In this document: one piece after another, positions 25,864 to 34,917 of the stretch
How the letters are laid out: every line of letters begins with the position of its first letter
Position numbering within the stretch: position 1 is the stretch's first letter
Source: Saccharomonospora glauca K62
Lineage (GTDB): Bacteria > Actinomycetota > Actinomycetes > Mycobacteriales > Pseudonocardiaceae
Assembly: GCF_000243395.2 (NCBI RefSeq)
Contig: NZ_CM001484.1
Span: 3,094,524-3,158,523 of the forward strand
Direction of reading: 5' to 3'
Length of the DNA: 64,000 nt
Notes under the pieces: generated by a model
Told to the model about the DNA's origin: nothing
Database searches by the model: none
The model's input: the letters and a program-made list of their open reading frames with translations, nothing else
Program-made: the position numbers and the translations under genes

Positions 25864-26455
25864 ATGCGAGTGGCGGCCCCGCATGTACCGGAAGGGTGAT
25901 CCACGACTTCCGGTCGCCACCGCGGACGCCACTCGCCCAGGGACCTCACCCTTGGCATGAAGTCCCCACTCGTTCGTTACCCGTGTATCCGTGACAGCGT
26001 CTCGCACTTTATCTTCCGGTCATAGCAGAGACTGCTACGCCAACTACCATTCACTTCAACAACGCCGTCCGATGAAAACGAAATCCGCAAAGAACAGCTT
26101 CTCGACCGAGCGAAAGAACAAACCCGAACCGCAAACGAAGTCACAGAACTCCACCCGAGAATCACAAAACGGATGGCACCGCTTCGAACGAAGTGGTAGT
26201 CGGAAGTGAACCAGTCTCCGAGGATACGGATATCCGAAAAGGCGCGAGACCGTGTGCCCCCTCCCCCGCCTCCCCTGGAGACGTCGACTCCGACCAGCCC
26301 CATCTCATGGCACACCCGTCGCCGAGCCGGACACGGGAAGCTCTTGAGCTCCCCGCCGCGACAAGCGCTCATCCGGGCGCACTCGTTGTTTTCGAAACGA
26401 CCACACCGGAGCGTATCGGTCAGTAAACTGCCCCCGCAGATCAAGGAGGCCCCCA
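25864..26455. other. Intergenic, no gene seen
   Basis: About 590 bases between the toxin operon and a lipoprotein gene. A lysine/serine-rich frame near 26,072-26,209 lacks a ribosome site and family. Possibly remains of an orphan toxin tip or immunity gene, as often found behind RHS loci, but nothing is identifiable. Confidence 0.4.
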
Positions 26456-27604
26456 TTGACGTACGACCGCAGTGTCCGCGCGCGCCCGATCAAGCTGGCC
26501 CTGGCCACATTGCTGGTGGCCGGCACGACAGCCGGGTGTTCCCAGACGATCTCGGGTGAGGCGAGTGCCGACTCGGCCGGTGCGCCGCCGTCGTCTCCCA
26601 TGACCTCCGAAAGCGAGGAGCAAACCACCGAACCGGCACAATCATCCGTGGTCTACCACCCGACCCTGGAGCCGTTGCTCCCGGCGCTGGAGCAGATGCG
26701 GCAGTGGGACCCCTGCGCGATCCACGACATCGACGCGGCCGAGAAAATCTTCGGCGGGCCGACGAACTACCTCGTGCCGATCTCACGTATCGACAGCTGC
26801 GATCTGTCGATCGACCACAAGGCCGGAAACGAAGCACTGACCGTGGAGATCGCGCTGACCCGCGAACTACTGGAGCTCTACCGGTCGGGAAGGCTGGAGG
26901 ACGAGTCGCTGGCCGAACCCATCCCGGTGTATCAGAGCAAGCCCCCGGAAGAGGGTGTCGCGACCTTCGGCACTTCCTGCAGCATGTTCTACGAGGTGGC
27001 CGATCCGTACGGGATCAAGCTGGACGTCCTGGCCGTCGACGAGACGCCGCGGGATCAGCTCTGCACCTACGCGGAGGAGTACTTCACCGCCGTGGCACCG
27101 AAGATCGTCGATCCGCCGTTGGCGACGGACGGCCTCAGCACTCCCCAAAGGACGATGCTGGGCACCGATCCCTGCCTGGGAACGATCCCCGTCCTGGAGA
27201 AGTACCCGAAGGACGACGCCGGGTACGAGACCTACGTCGTCAAGGAGTCGCCCTACCACTGCGCCGTCGAGAGCGACGCCGGGTTCGGCTTGAAAGGCTA
27301 CGAGGTCGCCTACGACATCTTCGTCGGCGTAGCCACGGACGCCAGGGACATCACCTTCGGAGAGGACTTCCCGGCCCACGTGGATGAAGGCATCACGTGC
27401 CAGTACCAGGTCTTCGTCGACCCGTCGATCAAGTTCAATGTGGACGATCCCGACTGGCCGGGTGCCTCGCCGGGAATTCTGATCGGGATGAACGAGTGCG
27501 ACGACGAACTGGCCGAACAAATGTTCCTCAAGCTGATCGACCAGGAGATCCCTCCCGAGATCACCCCCAGCCCCGACGCGATCAAACTGGGCAAGTACCG
27601 CTGA
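26456..27604 (+). CDS. DUF3558-like lipoprotein
   Basis: 382 residues. The start is a TTG supported by AAGGAGG at 26443-26449. Signal peptide ends at lipobox TTAGC (Cys near residue 24), then a Ser/Thr/Glu-rich linker. Two related domains follow, each opening with a DPC motif (WDPCAIHDIDAAE near 85; GTDPCLGTIP near 240), the layout of DUF3558-type actinobacterial lipoproteins. Surface-located; function unknown. Monocistronic, with a hairpin downstream. Confidence 0.75.
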   Translation: MTYDRSVRARPIKLALATLLVAGTTAGCSQTISGEASADSAGAPPSSPMTSESEEQTTEPAQSSVVYHPTLEPLLPALEQMRQWDPCAIHDIDAAEKIFGGPTNYLVPISRIDSCDLSIDHKAGNEALTVEIALTRELLELYRSGRLEDESLAEPIPVYQSKPPEEGVATFGTSCSMFYEVADPYGIKLDVLAVDETPRDQLCTYAEEYFTAVAPKIVDPPLATDGLSTPQRTMLGTDPCLGTIPVLEKYPKDDAGYETYVVKESPYHCAVESDAGFGLKGYEVAYDIFVGVATDARDITFGEDFPAHVDEGITCQYQVFVDPSIKFNVDDPDWPGASPGILIGMNECDDELAEQMFLKLIDQEIPPEITPSPDAIKLGKYR

Positions 27605-27687
27605 GGTGGCCGGGTCGGAGCCAAGAGGAAAATCCATCACTTAACCATTTCGGCCATCAGACAAACCGGCAAGGTCCTCAAATCCAC

Positions 27688-27732
27688 TGAGTCCTCGGAC
27701 AACAGTCACCCGACTGCTGACCCGAGGACTCA
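27688..27732. terminator. Nested hairpin terminator between convergent genes
   Basis: TGAGTCCTCGG (27688-27698) pairs with CCGAGGACTCA (27722-27732). The loop itself holds CAGTC-ACCC-GACTG. It lies between the lipoprotein gene and the end of the nucleosidase operon and could serve both strands. The rest of 27,605-27,934 is AT-rich and empty. Confidence 0.65.
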
Positions 27733-27934
27733 TCCAAAGCAAGTAACAGAAGCGCATGCCACTGGCTTGCAGATCTTACCAGTAAGAGTCACAGACGGAA
27801 GCCACAACACGAAAATCACATTGATAAATATTTTTCGATGCGGAGCAATCAGATTAGGGGACCGTATCGCGCCTTGGAAGCTACGAAATTCATCTTTATT
27901 TCCCACCCTCCCAATAACACTCCGAAGACACGAA

Positions 27935-29887
27935 CTAATTTCTATGAATCCACTGCTTACCTTCTGCAGCAATACCTTCGAGAACATGTAGAGCCTGGTC
28001 GAACCCAAAAGACTCGAGCGTTAGATTTGTTAGATCTTCCGGCCTCTCCTGATCCTTGGAATCTGTTTCCAACAGAGCTGGATCCTCGTCCACAACCTTT
28101 ATTTTTCTCGGCTCTCCGTTGACCAAAGTCAACTCCAAGCTATGAGGAGTATCCCCACTCGTGATAACTCGCACTGAGGCGACCGCATCGAAACGATAAT
28201 TTGTTCGCTCAAAACCGTTCAACTGAGACCTCTCGAAGTCTAGCTCAGCCCCAACCTCTCGCACTCCGTCAGCGGTTATCAAGAACAAAAGCATGCTGTA
28301 CCGAGAATAACGCCACGGACCATATGAGACCCTGGCCCTACGATAAGTTTTAGAAGGAGACTGAAGGAACGTGTAAGCAATAATATCCCTCCACGCCAAC
28401 TTGTATTCCTTTAAGGCGTGGTCAAGGAAGATTGTCTTGTCAGCATTGAGCCAACGTTCCATTTGTTCATCGGTCGGCTTAGCATGCTCCACCTTACCCT
28501 TCCAGCGCCTGTACTCTTTCTCCCGGTTGGCAATTTCTTGCGCATAGTTTTCGAGGTCATCGTCATATCGAATTTTCTCTAGATAAATTGACAAAAAAAG
28601 CTGCACAGAAATACCGCCAGAGATGATTAACGCCACTGTTGTCAATCCCGAAAGGACAGGTTCCGCTTCAAAAGCAGATTGAACGACAAAAGACATGCCG
28701 GCGAGCGCAAAGAAGATTCCTACGCAGCACTGGAACTTTATTTTGAACGGCGTCCAGTACCGTTCGCGATACTGAAACAGCACGCCTTCTTGCCACTTCT
28801 TTCGAACATCACGAACCAGATATCGAGCCAACCATTTAACACTTTCTGGACGAACGCTTTCATTCGAATATAGTTCAATTAATTCGTTTTGGAGAGATCT
28901 GCGGACCCCCCTGGTGTCTGCAAACCAAGACTTTCGTTCTGCCTCATCACGGGGAGCATACTTGTAAAAATAGTAGTCAAAGAATTGAACTATGCGCCTG
29001 GAGAAATTGTCATCATGCGAGGGTGGAAAACTTACAACTCCGGCAAACTCGTGCTCCTTTCTTCGTAGACGACCTGCTCGAAATTCCCATTCAGCAGCAT
29101 TTCTAATCCCTACATATAAGCCTCCCATTGCCAGCGGAAAGGCAAATAAAGGAAGCAAACTTCCAGCGGAAAACACTCCCCAGGACAAGTACCCAAACGC
29201 GGCAGCAAAAGCTATTGTGGAAAATGCTAAATTAATTTTTTCCGAGAAAGAACTGGACACCAACTCCGGGTAAACAGCCAGTGGAGTGGCAGGATCCGGC
29301 TCGAAGAACGCCCATACTCGGTCTTTGCGTTCTTTTTCGGCTGCCACACGATGAGCAGCATCACGCATGTCCGCCCACAACGCGTCCTTGAGTGTTCCAT
29401 TTAAGAACATCCCGAGATGCTCACCAATCAAGACACGTTGACGATCCGGCAATTCACGCAGCGCCTTTAACTCGGCTTCCGGATCTGACTCCGGGTCTTC
29501 CATCCTATTCAACAAGGAACAAATAACATCTATCCCCTGTTTCCATTCGTCTTCAGGATAATCGACCAATAACGCTTGCGCGTGACGTAGCTCCTCTTTC
29601 TCATCGCGACCAAGTTCACGATACGACCGTTTACCGAGTTTCGCTAGAAACCAATAAAACCTAGATTCACTGTTGTCATACCCCTCAGCTATTGCCTCGC
29701 TTATTAATTCGCTTGCCTTGGAGGGAAGTCCTCCTTTCAAATGGTTTACCCCTTTGCGAAACTTTTCATCAGCAGGCATGTCGGGGGAATTCATGTAAAC
29801 TGTGGAGTTGTGCACCTGCTCCGCTTGTATGCCAACCGTTGAGTTATCAGTAGCCGTGTTGTGCGTCTCTGGTTTCCGAACGGACAT
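27935..29887 (-). CDS. Four-TM protein with N-terminal RHIM/BASS-like motif (putative effector or sensor)
   Basis: 650 residues. Residues 10-32 hold the motif VGIQAEQVHNSTVYM, nearly the same as in the nucleosidase encoded just upstream. Residues ~40-180 are helical and TPR-like. Two hydrophobic pairs follow (about 219-262 and 383-436), giving four membrane helices with a charged segment between. A large C-terminal cytoplasmic part ends the protein. The ATG at 29887 overlaps the nucleosidase stop by one base (TGATG). AT-richer codon use than the flanks suggests transfer. No family is recognised. By analogy with amyloid-motif pairs, it may be a membrane-disrupting partner or a receptor for the nucleosidase. 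Confidence 0.85.
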   Translation of the reverse strand: MSVRKPETHNTATDNSTVGIQAEQVHNSTVYMNSPDMPADEKFRKGVNHLKGGLPSKASELISEAIAEGYDNSESRFYWFLAKLGKRSYRELGRDEKEELRHAQALLVDYPEDEWKQGIDVICSLLNRMEDPESDPEAELKALRELPDRQRVLIGEHLGMFLNGTLKDALWADMRDAAHRVAAEKERKDRVWAFFEPDPATPLAVYPELVSSSFSEKINLAFSTIAFAAAFGYLSWGVFSAGSLLPLFAFPLAMGGLYVGIRNAAEWEFRAGRLRRKEHEFAGVVSFPPSHDDNFSRRIVQFFDYYFYKYAPRDEAERKSWFADTRGVRRSLQNELIELYSNESVRPESVKWLARYLVRDVRKKWQEGVLFQYRERYWTPFKIKFQCCVGIFFALAGMSFVVQSAFEAEPVLSGLTTVALIISGGISVQLFLSIYLEKIRYDDDLENYAQEIANREKEYRRWKGKVEHAKPTDEQMERWLNADKTIFLDHALKEYKLAWRDIIAYTFLQSPSKTYRRARVSYGPWRYSRYSMLLFLITADGVREVGAELDFERSQLNGFERTNYRFDAVASVRVITSGDTPHSLELTLVNGEPRKIKVVDEDPALLETDSKDQERPEDLTNLTLESFGFDQALHVLEGIAAEGKQWIHRN

Positions 29888-31026
29888 CAAATCCCCCGAA
29901 TAGCCGCGATCGCAGTAGCAACCTTTGCCGCCAGCTCTGCCATATCCCCGATGAGGCCTCGCAAGCGCTTGAGTGCGAGCATGACGGTGCTCTTTCCTTC
30001 GGGCGTATCACGTTTCAACGCTTCGCTAGCCAGGTTCAATTCCGCTTGTGCTGCTTCGTACGTGTCATCGTCAAGGTTTCCATTTGAGTGTTCCCTAACA
30101 ACCAATTGACGAAGCGCAGTGAGTTGTTCAGCCAAACTTCTATTTGTCGAGTGTTCACTGTCGACACTCATCACGACCGTGCTATTAGTAACGTGTCCAG
30201 CTTGAATACCTACTGGGCCAGTCGCGTTATTATTGACCGTATTCCTACCTTGCATCCTGCTCCCCGCCCACGTTTCGGAAGTTTCCTCTGCGATCAGTTC
30301 CTGCGCAAGCCTGGCAGCGAAAGCCGCCGCGTTTTCCGCAGCACGCGGTTGCCAATCCGCTATATCGGTTTCAGTCTTGCTGCCGTCCGCGCGGTCGCTG
30401 ATGCCTCTCACCACAGCCACTTGTGAACCATTCAAATGGCCTGCCTGCGCAACTCCGGCTGCCTCCATTTCGATCGCAATCGCGTCATTGTAATGTTGGC
30501 GAATCCATTGCGCCTCATAGGAGATACGCGAGTCGTGAACAATTTCTCCTGCGGCGATAGCGCCGAAGTGGACCTTCGGTTCAGTATCTCGTTGAAGATC
30601 GCGCCACCAGTCCCCGTTCATGGCTAAGTGATATGAGATCTGAAGCAGACCGTGTGTCATCTCCCAGACTCGGGGACGCGCTTTGAGTCCATCATCTTCG
30701 CTCGTACCCCCGTGGTACGCATAGATGTGCGTCGCTACTACCACATCCCCCAATTTTGTTTTTTCCCATAGCCCCCCGGCCACACCAACAAAAATGACAG
30801 CGATCGGTGCAAATTCTGTTATCGCACGCTCAGCAAGTACGGCAGCTGCATGATTCCCCTTGCCCACCAGTCCCAGAGCGATTCTGCACCTCGTGCCCTG
30901 GAGGGTTCCCACCTCGAACCGAGTTCCTGCTACATGACGGTGTATCTGCGTGTTCGCCATTCGTCGACGAACGGCCGCATATTCCAAGTCCAAGGCGGTG
31001 AGAATCACCACCACCTTGTCGTTCAT
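29887..31026 (-). CDS. MTAN/PNP-superfamily nucleosidase with RHIM/BASS-like motif
   Basis: 379 residues. Residues 1-245 form a nucleoside phosphorylase/MTA-SAH nucleosidase domain: ILTALDLEYAAV at the start, VGVAGGLWEKTKLGDVVVAT near 81-99, the purine-site EMEAAGVA at 186-193 and catalytic-type Asp in GISDRADGS at 208-216. A linker follows, then the motif VGIQAGHVTNSTVVM at 272-286 and a helical tail. Housekeeping MTANs are about 230 residues, so the extension is unusual. Start ATG 31026 with GGAGG upstream overlaps the Nudix stop by four bases. Likely an effector that cleaves ATP, NAD or another nucleoside; substrate unproven. Confidence 0.9.
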   Translation of the reverse strand: MNDKVVVILTALDLEYAAVRRRMANTQIHRHVAGTRFEVGTLQGTRCRIALGLVGKGNHAAAVLAERAITEFAPIAVIFVGVAGGLWEKTKLGDVVVATHIYAYHGGTSEDDGLKARPRVWEMTHGLLQISYHLAMNGDWWRDLQRDTEPKVHFGAIAAGEIVHDSRISYEAQWIRQHYNDAIAIEMEAAGVAQAGHLNGSQVAVVRGISDRADGSKTETDIADWQPRAAENAAAFAARLAQELIAEETSETWAGSRMQGRNTVNNNATGPVGIQAGHVTNSTVVMSVDSEHSTNRSLAEQLTALRQLVVREHSNGNLDDDTYEAAQAELNLASEALKRDTPEGKSTVMLALKRLRGLIGDMAELAAKVATAIAAIRGI

Positions 31027-31754
31027 TGCTTTTCCTCCCCAGTTCCCGTGCGTTCGGGACGCACAATCGGCGGATTGAGCACCGTGCACGGACCTGCTCG
31101 GAAAACGCGTGCGGGTCGTCCTCTTGCCGTACGCCGCACCGATCCGGTGGCGACGATGAATCCCGGAACTCCTTGGACCTTGCGGTAGAAATTCCGCGGA
31201 TCGAGCTGGACCCCCCAGACTGCCTCGTACACTCGCTGCAGGTCGGCAATCGTGAACGTGCTTCCGCAGAAAGCTGTCGCCAGGGCGGTACGCTCGAGTT
31301 TTTCCCTAGCACGCTCGACGCCATCGACAAGGATGTCGTAATGGTCGAAGGCCAAGGTGCGTCTCCGACACAGCACCTCTTGGACAGGCACCCAGCTAGC
31401 TCCCGCGGCATCAGTACCTGGTGCAGGCTCCGGCAATCCCGGCGCGATCGCTAGATAGGCCACCGAAACGATACGGCCTCGAGGATCTCGTCCCGGATCA
31501 CCGTAAGTTCCGATCTGTTCGAGGTGTAGCTGAGAGCCGTTCAACCCAGCTTCTTCGAGCAACTCGCGGTGGGCTGCTTCCTTCAATCCCTCGTCTGAGT
31601 TGTTGAGAAAGCCACCGGGCAGAGCCCAAGCACCCCGGTACGGCTCTACTCCGCGTTCCACGAGCAGTACCTGCAGGAGCGAGTCCCTGAGGGTCAGGAT
31701 CACCAGGTCGACGGCCAGCAGAACAGAAGGCGGGGTCCACCGATCTTCGGACAT
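31023..31754 (-). CDS. NrtR-like Nudix-domain transcriptional regulator
   Basis: 243 residues. The N-terminal Nudix domain has a near-complete Nudix box (GGFLNN..E..KEAAHRELLEEAGL) with one residue extra between its first Gly and Glu. The C-terminal ~90 residues (FTIADLQRVYEAVWGVQLDP, RNFYRKVQGVPGFIVATG) form the winged helix typical of NrtR/YtfG-type regulators, which sense ADP-ribose or related NAD products. First gene of a three-gene overlapping operon, so it probably autoregulates the nucleosidase and membrane protein. The intact acidic residues could also mean active hydrolysis. Confidence 0.9.
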   Translation of the reverse strand: MSEDRWTPPSVLLAVDLVILTLRDSLLQVLLVERGVEPYRGAWALPGGFLNNSDEGLKEAAHRELLEEAGLNGSQLHLEQIGTYGDPGRDPRGRIVSVAYLAIAPGLPEPAPGTDAAGASWVPVQEVLCRRRTLAFDHYDILVDGVERAREKLERTALATAFCGSTFTIADLQRVYEAVWGVQLDPRNFYRKVQGVPGFIVATGSVRRTARGRPARVFRAGPCTVLNPPIVRPERTGTGEEKQ

Positions 31755-31767
31755 GGACCGGGAGGCT

Positions 31768-31793
31768 ACTTTATTGTCTATCTGACAGAAAGT
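31768..31793 (-). promoter_or_regulatory. Inverted repeat upstream of the Nudix-nucleosidase operon
   Basis: ACTTTATTGTC and GACAGAAAGT form an imperfect inverted repeat around TATCT, 14-39 bases before the Nudix start. The core TGTC-N5-GACA resembles NrtR-type sites. Likely operator of the operon. Confidence 0.5.
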
Positions 31794-31952
31794 GGCTTGA
31801 GTTCACATCACCCGATAAGGCGAATGGCTTCGGGCGGGCACCTGCCGTATTCATCCGAAGTTGGGGGCCGGGCCGACATCCCCTTCAGACCGGCATTCCA
31901 TCGCGTAACAGCGAGTCCCCAGCCCCAATGACATCCCGAACCGCGGAAGCCC

Positions 31953-32759
31953 CTACCCCCGCGCCGTCCTCGTCTCGTCGGCATCGCGCCGGAGTGACCA
32001 GACCGTCGTGAGGAGAACGGCCACGGCTCCCACGGCCGTCGCCGCGGACACCGCCCCCGACGGGGTCTCGACCGCGATCCATCCCAGGCCCCACGCCACG
32101 GCGGCGGCGAAGCCCACCACCGGACGCAGGCGCACCGTGGCGAGTGCCGCGATTGCCGCCGCGCCGAGTGCGACCACCACCGCGAGGATCGTGGCCACGG
32201 TCGAGGAGAACGTGACACCGAGCGCGGCACCGGTCGTCGCCGCGCCGGTCACGGTCGCCACCGTGACCCACCCCGCGTAGATGCCCACCGGCGTGTGCAG
32301 CAGAAGCCGGTCGGCCCACCCCTCGGCCGGCCGAGCCGCCAGGCGCGCCAACGCGACGCAGAGCACGACGAGCAACGCCACGATGATCACTTGCGCGGGC
32401 ACGAACCCTCGCTGGGTGAACGCCACGACCCATGCCGCGTTCAACATTCCGGCCGCGACGAGCCACCAGCCGACACTGCGCTGCACGTCCCGTCGTCGCT
32501 GGCGCGGGAGAACGGCCCGCACCGCCAACGCGATGCCGAGGACGTAAATGAGGCTCCAGATGGAGAAGGCGGTACCGCCGGGCAGCAGGATGGTGGGATA
32601 CGCCCTCGCCACCGAACCCACCGGTTCACCCCACGCTCCGCTGCCGCCGATGGCCCCGGCCACCGTCTGCAGGATCATCGCGGCCAGCAGCGCGAAGGCA
32701 CGCATCGCGTCGCTGACGCCTGCCTTGGCTCGGGTGCTTTCGTCACCACGCACGAACAC
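31953..32759 (-). CDS. TspO/MBR-related multi-helix membrane protein
   Basis: 268 residues, eight or so hydrophobic helices, rich in Trp and Ala. AYPTILLPGGTAFSIWSLIY and GMLNAAWVVAFTQ recall tryptophan-rich sensory protein (TspO)-like families, although the protein is longer than classical TspO (~160). Ligand unknown. Start GTG 32759, or the internal ATG after 18 codons. Separate transcription unit between the Nudix operon and the ADP-ribosylglycohydrolase gene. Confidence 0.65.
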   Translation of the reverse strand: MFVRGDESTRAKAGVSDAMRAFALLAAMILQTVAGAIGGSGAWGEPVGSVARAYPTILLPGGTAFSIWSLIYVLGIALAVRAVLPRQRRRDVQRSVGWWLVAAGMLNAAWVVAFTQRGFVPAQVIIVALLVVLCVALARLAARPAEGWADRLLLHTPVGIYAGWVTVATVTGAATTGAALGVTFSSTVATILAVVVALGAAAIAALATVRLRPVVGFAAAVAWGLGWIAVETPSGAVSAATAVGAVAVLLTTVWSLRRDADETRTARG

Positions 32760-32947
32760 ACCACCCCCATCGCTTGCGGACTCGTCGGCGCGGCCGCACG
32801 GTCGCCCTCATGGGAGCGGGTGCTCGCTCGACCATCGAGGTATTGCCGGTGTGGATCCGTGCCGAGACGGCGGATACGGCATGCCCGAAGGATTACCCGC
32901 GTGCCTCGGGCCGAAACGGCCTCGACACTCGGTCCCGCACCGGTGTC

Positions 32948-33928
32948 TCAGATCCGCTCGGCCAGCTTCTCGATGAGGTCGCGGCACTCCAGCGGACCGA
33001 GCCACTCGGGTGGGATCGCCTCCGCCCCGTATCGCGCGCCGAGGAGGTTGCCCGTCAGGGAACCGGTCGAGTCCGAGTCGCCGGAGTGGTTCACCGCGAC
33101 ACGCACCCCCTCCCGCAGATCCGGCGCGCACAGCGCCGCGCACACCGCGATGGCCAGCGCCGACTCACCGGTCCATCCACCGCCGAGACGCTGCTCGATC
33201 ACTTCCGGCTCCGGGACGCCGGTCCGGGCCAGGGACACCGCCGCCCGCACGGCCCGCTCGGTCTCCCCACGGTCGCCCTCGGAAGCGACTTCGCGAAGGG
33301 CCGCGAGACCGGCCTCGACCGCCTCCTCGACCGACGCGCTCGCCACCAGGGCACGCACCATGACGGCGAAGGCCCCGGCGGACAAGTAGCCGGAGGGATG
33401 CTGGTGGGTCAACCGGGCCAGATTCCCGGCGAGCGTGAAGACCTCCCGGTCGGACGCCTCGGGCTCCGCCACGAGAGCCACCGGGGCGACCCGCATGACG
33501 CCGCCGCAGCCCTTGGAGTCGTTGACCTCCTGCTGTCCCGCGGCGATCTTTCCCAGGGCCGAAAGACACGTCAGACCGGGGGCACGGCGAGCATGCAGGC
33601 GTTCGTCGTGGACGAGTTCACCGCTGCGCCTCGCCACCCCACCGCCCTGGGTGGCGTACCAGTCGAGGTAGGCGAGCCGCACTTCCTCCACCGGGTCGGT
33701 GCCCCGCTCCCGTGCGCGGAGCAGCCCTTCCAGGGTGAACAGCGTCATCTGGGTGTCGTCGGTGATCGCGCCGAGGCCGTAACCGCCGCGGGCGGTGTAG
33801 TCGGTGATGCCCCGAGGCCCGAAGTCCCGCTCGATGTGCTGCCAGGAACGGAACTCGACGGGAGCTCCCAGTGCGTCCCCGGCGGCCCCGGCCAGCAGGC
33901 AACCCCGCGCGCTGTCAGTGTCGATCAT
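32948..33928 (-). CDS. ADP-ribosylglycohydrolase (DraG/ARH family)
   Basis: 326 residues. It removes ADP-ribose from proteins or small molecules using two Mg ions. The family motifs are clear: GCLLAGAAGDALGAPVEF at the N-terminus, AITDDTQMTLFTLEGLL near 55, and HSGDSDSTGSLTGNLLGA near 282. The ATG at 33928 has GAGGTGA upstream. It lies 80 bases downstream of the zinc-finger TPR gene on the same strand, so it may belong to the kinase/WD40 signalling cluster. Confidence 0.92.
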   Translation of the reverse strand: MIDTDSARGCLLAGAAGDALGAPVEFRSWQHIERDFGPRGITDYTARGGYGLGAITDDTQMTLFTLEGLLRARERGTDPVEEVRLAYLDWYATQGGGVARRSGELVHDERLHARRAPGLTCLSALGKIAAGQQEVNDSKGCGGVMRVAPVALVAEPEASDREVFTLAGNLARLTHQHPSGYLSAGAFAVMVRALVASASVEEAVEAGLAALREVASEGDRGETERAVRAAVSLARTGVPEPEVIEQRLGGGWTGESALAIAVCAALCAPDLREGVRVAVNHSGDSDSTGSLTGNLLGARYGAEAIPPEWLGPLECRDLIEKLAERI

Positions 33929-34008
33929 GACGCTTTCACCTCGTTCCCCTGCCCGAACGGACGATACCCCGCTCGGACCGTGTGCCGACGCCCACGACCG
34001 CGCACGCC

Positions 34009-34917
34009 CTACTCCCGGTTCGCCAGGTCCTCGGCCATCCGGCGCGCTTGGGCGGCTTCCTCGTGTCGTCCCAGGGCCTCCAGGGCCAGCGCTCGATCCC
34101 GGTAGATCTCCGGGGTTTCCAGGCCTTCGTCCGCGGCCCGGTCCAGACGCTCCAGCGCTTCCTCGGGACGCCCGCAGGCCAGCAACGCCGCTCCCTCGGC
34201 CCCCAACGCGTACTGGAGCAGGGATGCTTTCTCGGCGTGTGTCCGGGTCTCGAACAAGCGGACCGCTTCCCGGCACAGTCGCAGCGCTTCGGTCGCCTCT
34301 CCCTTGTCCAGCAGGAGTATGGCGAGGTTCACCCTGGCGGAGGCGTAGGCGGGCTCGGTTTCGATGGCAGTGCGATAGGTGGCGATGGCCTCGTCGAGAC
34401 GGCCCAGCGCCGAAAGCGCGGTGCCCTTGTCGAACATCGCCTGCACGTTGCCGGGATCGACCCGGATCAGTTCATCGAGCACGGACACGGCCTCGTCCGT
34501 GCGCCCCAGGTGGCGCAGCGCCGCAGCCCGGTACAGCAGGGCGGCCGGGAAGAGGGGCCGGAGCCGAAGCGCCGTGTCGAGCGATTCGAGCGCCTCGGCC
34601 CATTGCCCCCGCTTCCCTCGAAGCATGCCCTCCTCGTAGGCACGCACCTCGGGCGGGTCCGGCCGCTCGAAGAGCCGTTCCCAGCGCCGCCTGCCGTTCA
34701 CCATCTTTCCGGCACACCGGGGGCAGCGCGGTCTGCGCCATCCGCCCCCTCGGTTGCGACTGCACCGGTCGCACACCGTGGCTTTGCAGTCGAGGCACAT
34801 CTTGAACTCGACGGCCCACACCTCGGGTTCCGCCAGCGCCGTCGGATTTCCTCCTCGCAGCCTGCTCATGGAGATCATCCGGCGACATCCCCACTCCGCA
34901 CACGTCCCGACCGCCAT
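34009..34917 (-). CDS. Zinc-finger and TPR-repeat protein
   Basis: 302 residues. The first ~70 hold cysteine pairs (MCLDCKATVCDRCSRN, then CPRCAGK) forming a treble-clef or B-box-like zinc site. About five TPR repeats follow (for example EALESLDTALRLRPLFPAAL, DEAIATYRTAIETEPAYASA). It is a likely adaptor. Its ATG overlaps the stop of the WD40 protein by one base (TGATG), so the two are translated together. Confidence 0.8.
   Translation of the reverse strand: MAVGTCAEWGCRRMISMSRLRGGNPTALAEPEVWAVEFKMCLDCKATVCDRCSRNRGGGWRRPRCPRCAGKMVNGRRRWERLFERPDPPEVRAYEEGMLRGKRGQWAEALESLDTALRLRPLFPAALLYRAAALRHLGRTDEAVSVLDELIRVDPGNVQAMFDKGTALSALGRLDEAIATYRTAIETEPAYASARVNLAILLLDKGEATEALRLCREAVRLFETRTHAEKASLLQYALGAEGAALLACGRPEEALERLDRAADEGLETPEIYRDRALALEALGRHEEAAQARRMAEDLANRE

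Noticed and set aside
27730-28122. Small frames at the 3' end of the membrane-protein gene
   Set aside because: Overlap or antisense to the clear 650-codon gene and no ribosome sites.
29887-31026. Housekeeping MTA/SAH nucleosidase
   Set aside because: The extra ~130-residue C-terminus, the shared motif and the overlapping operon do not fit methionine salvage.
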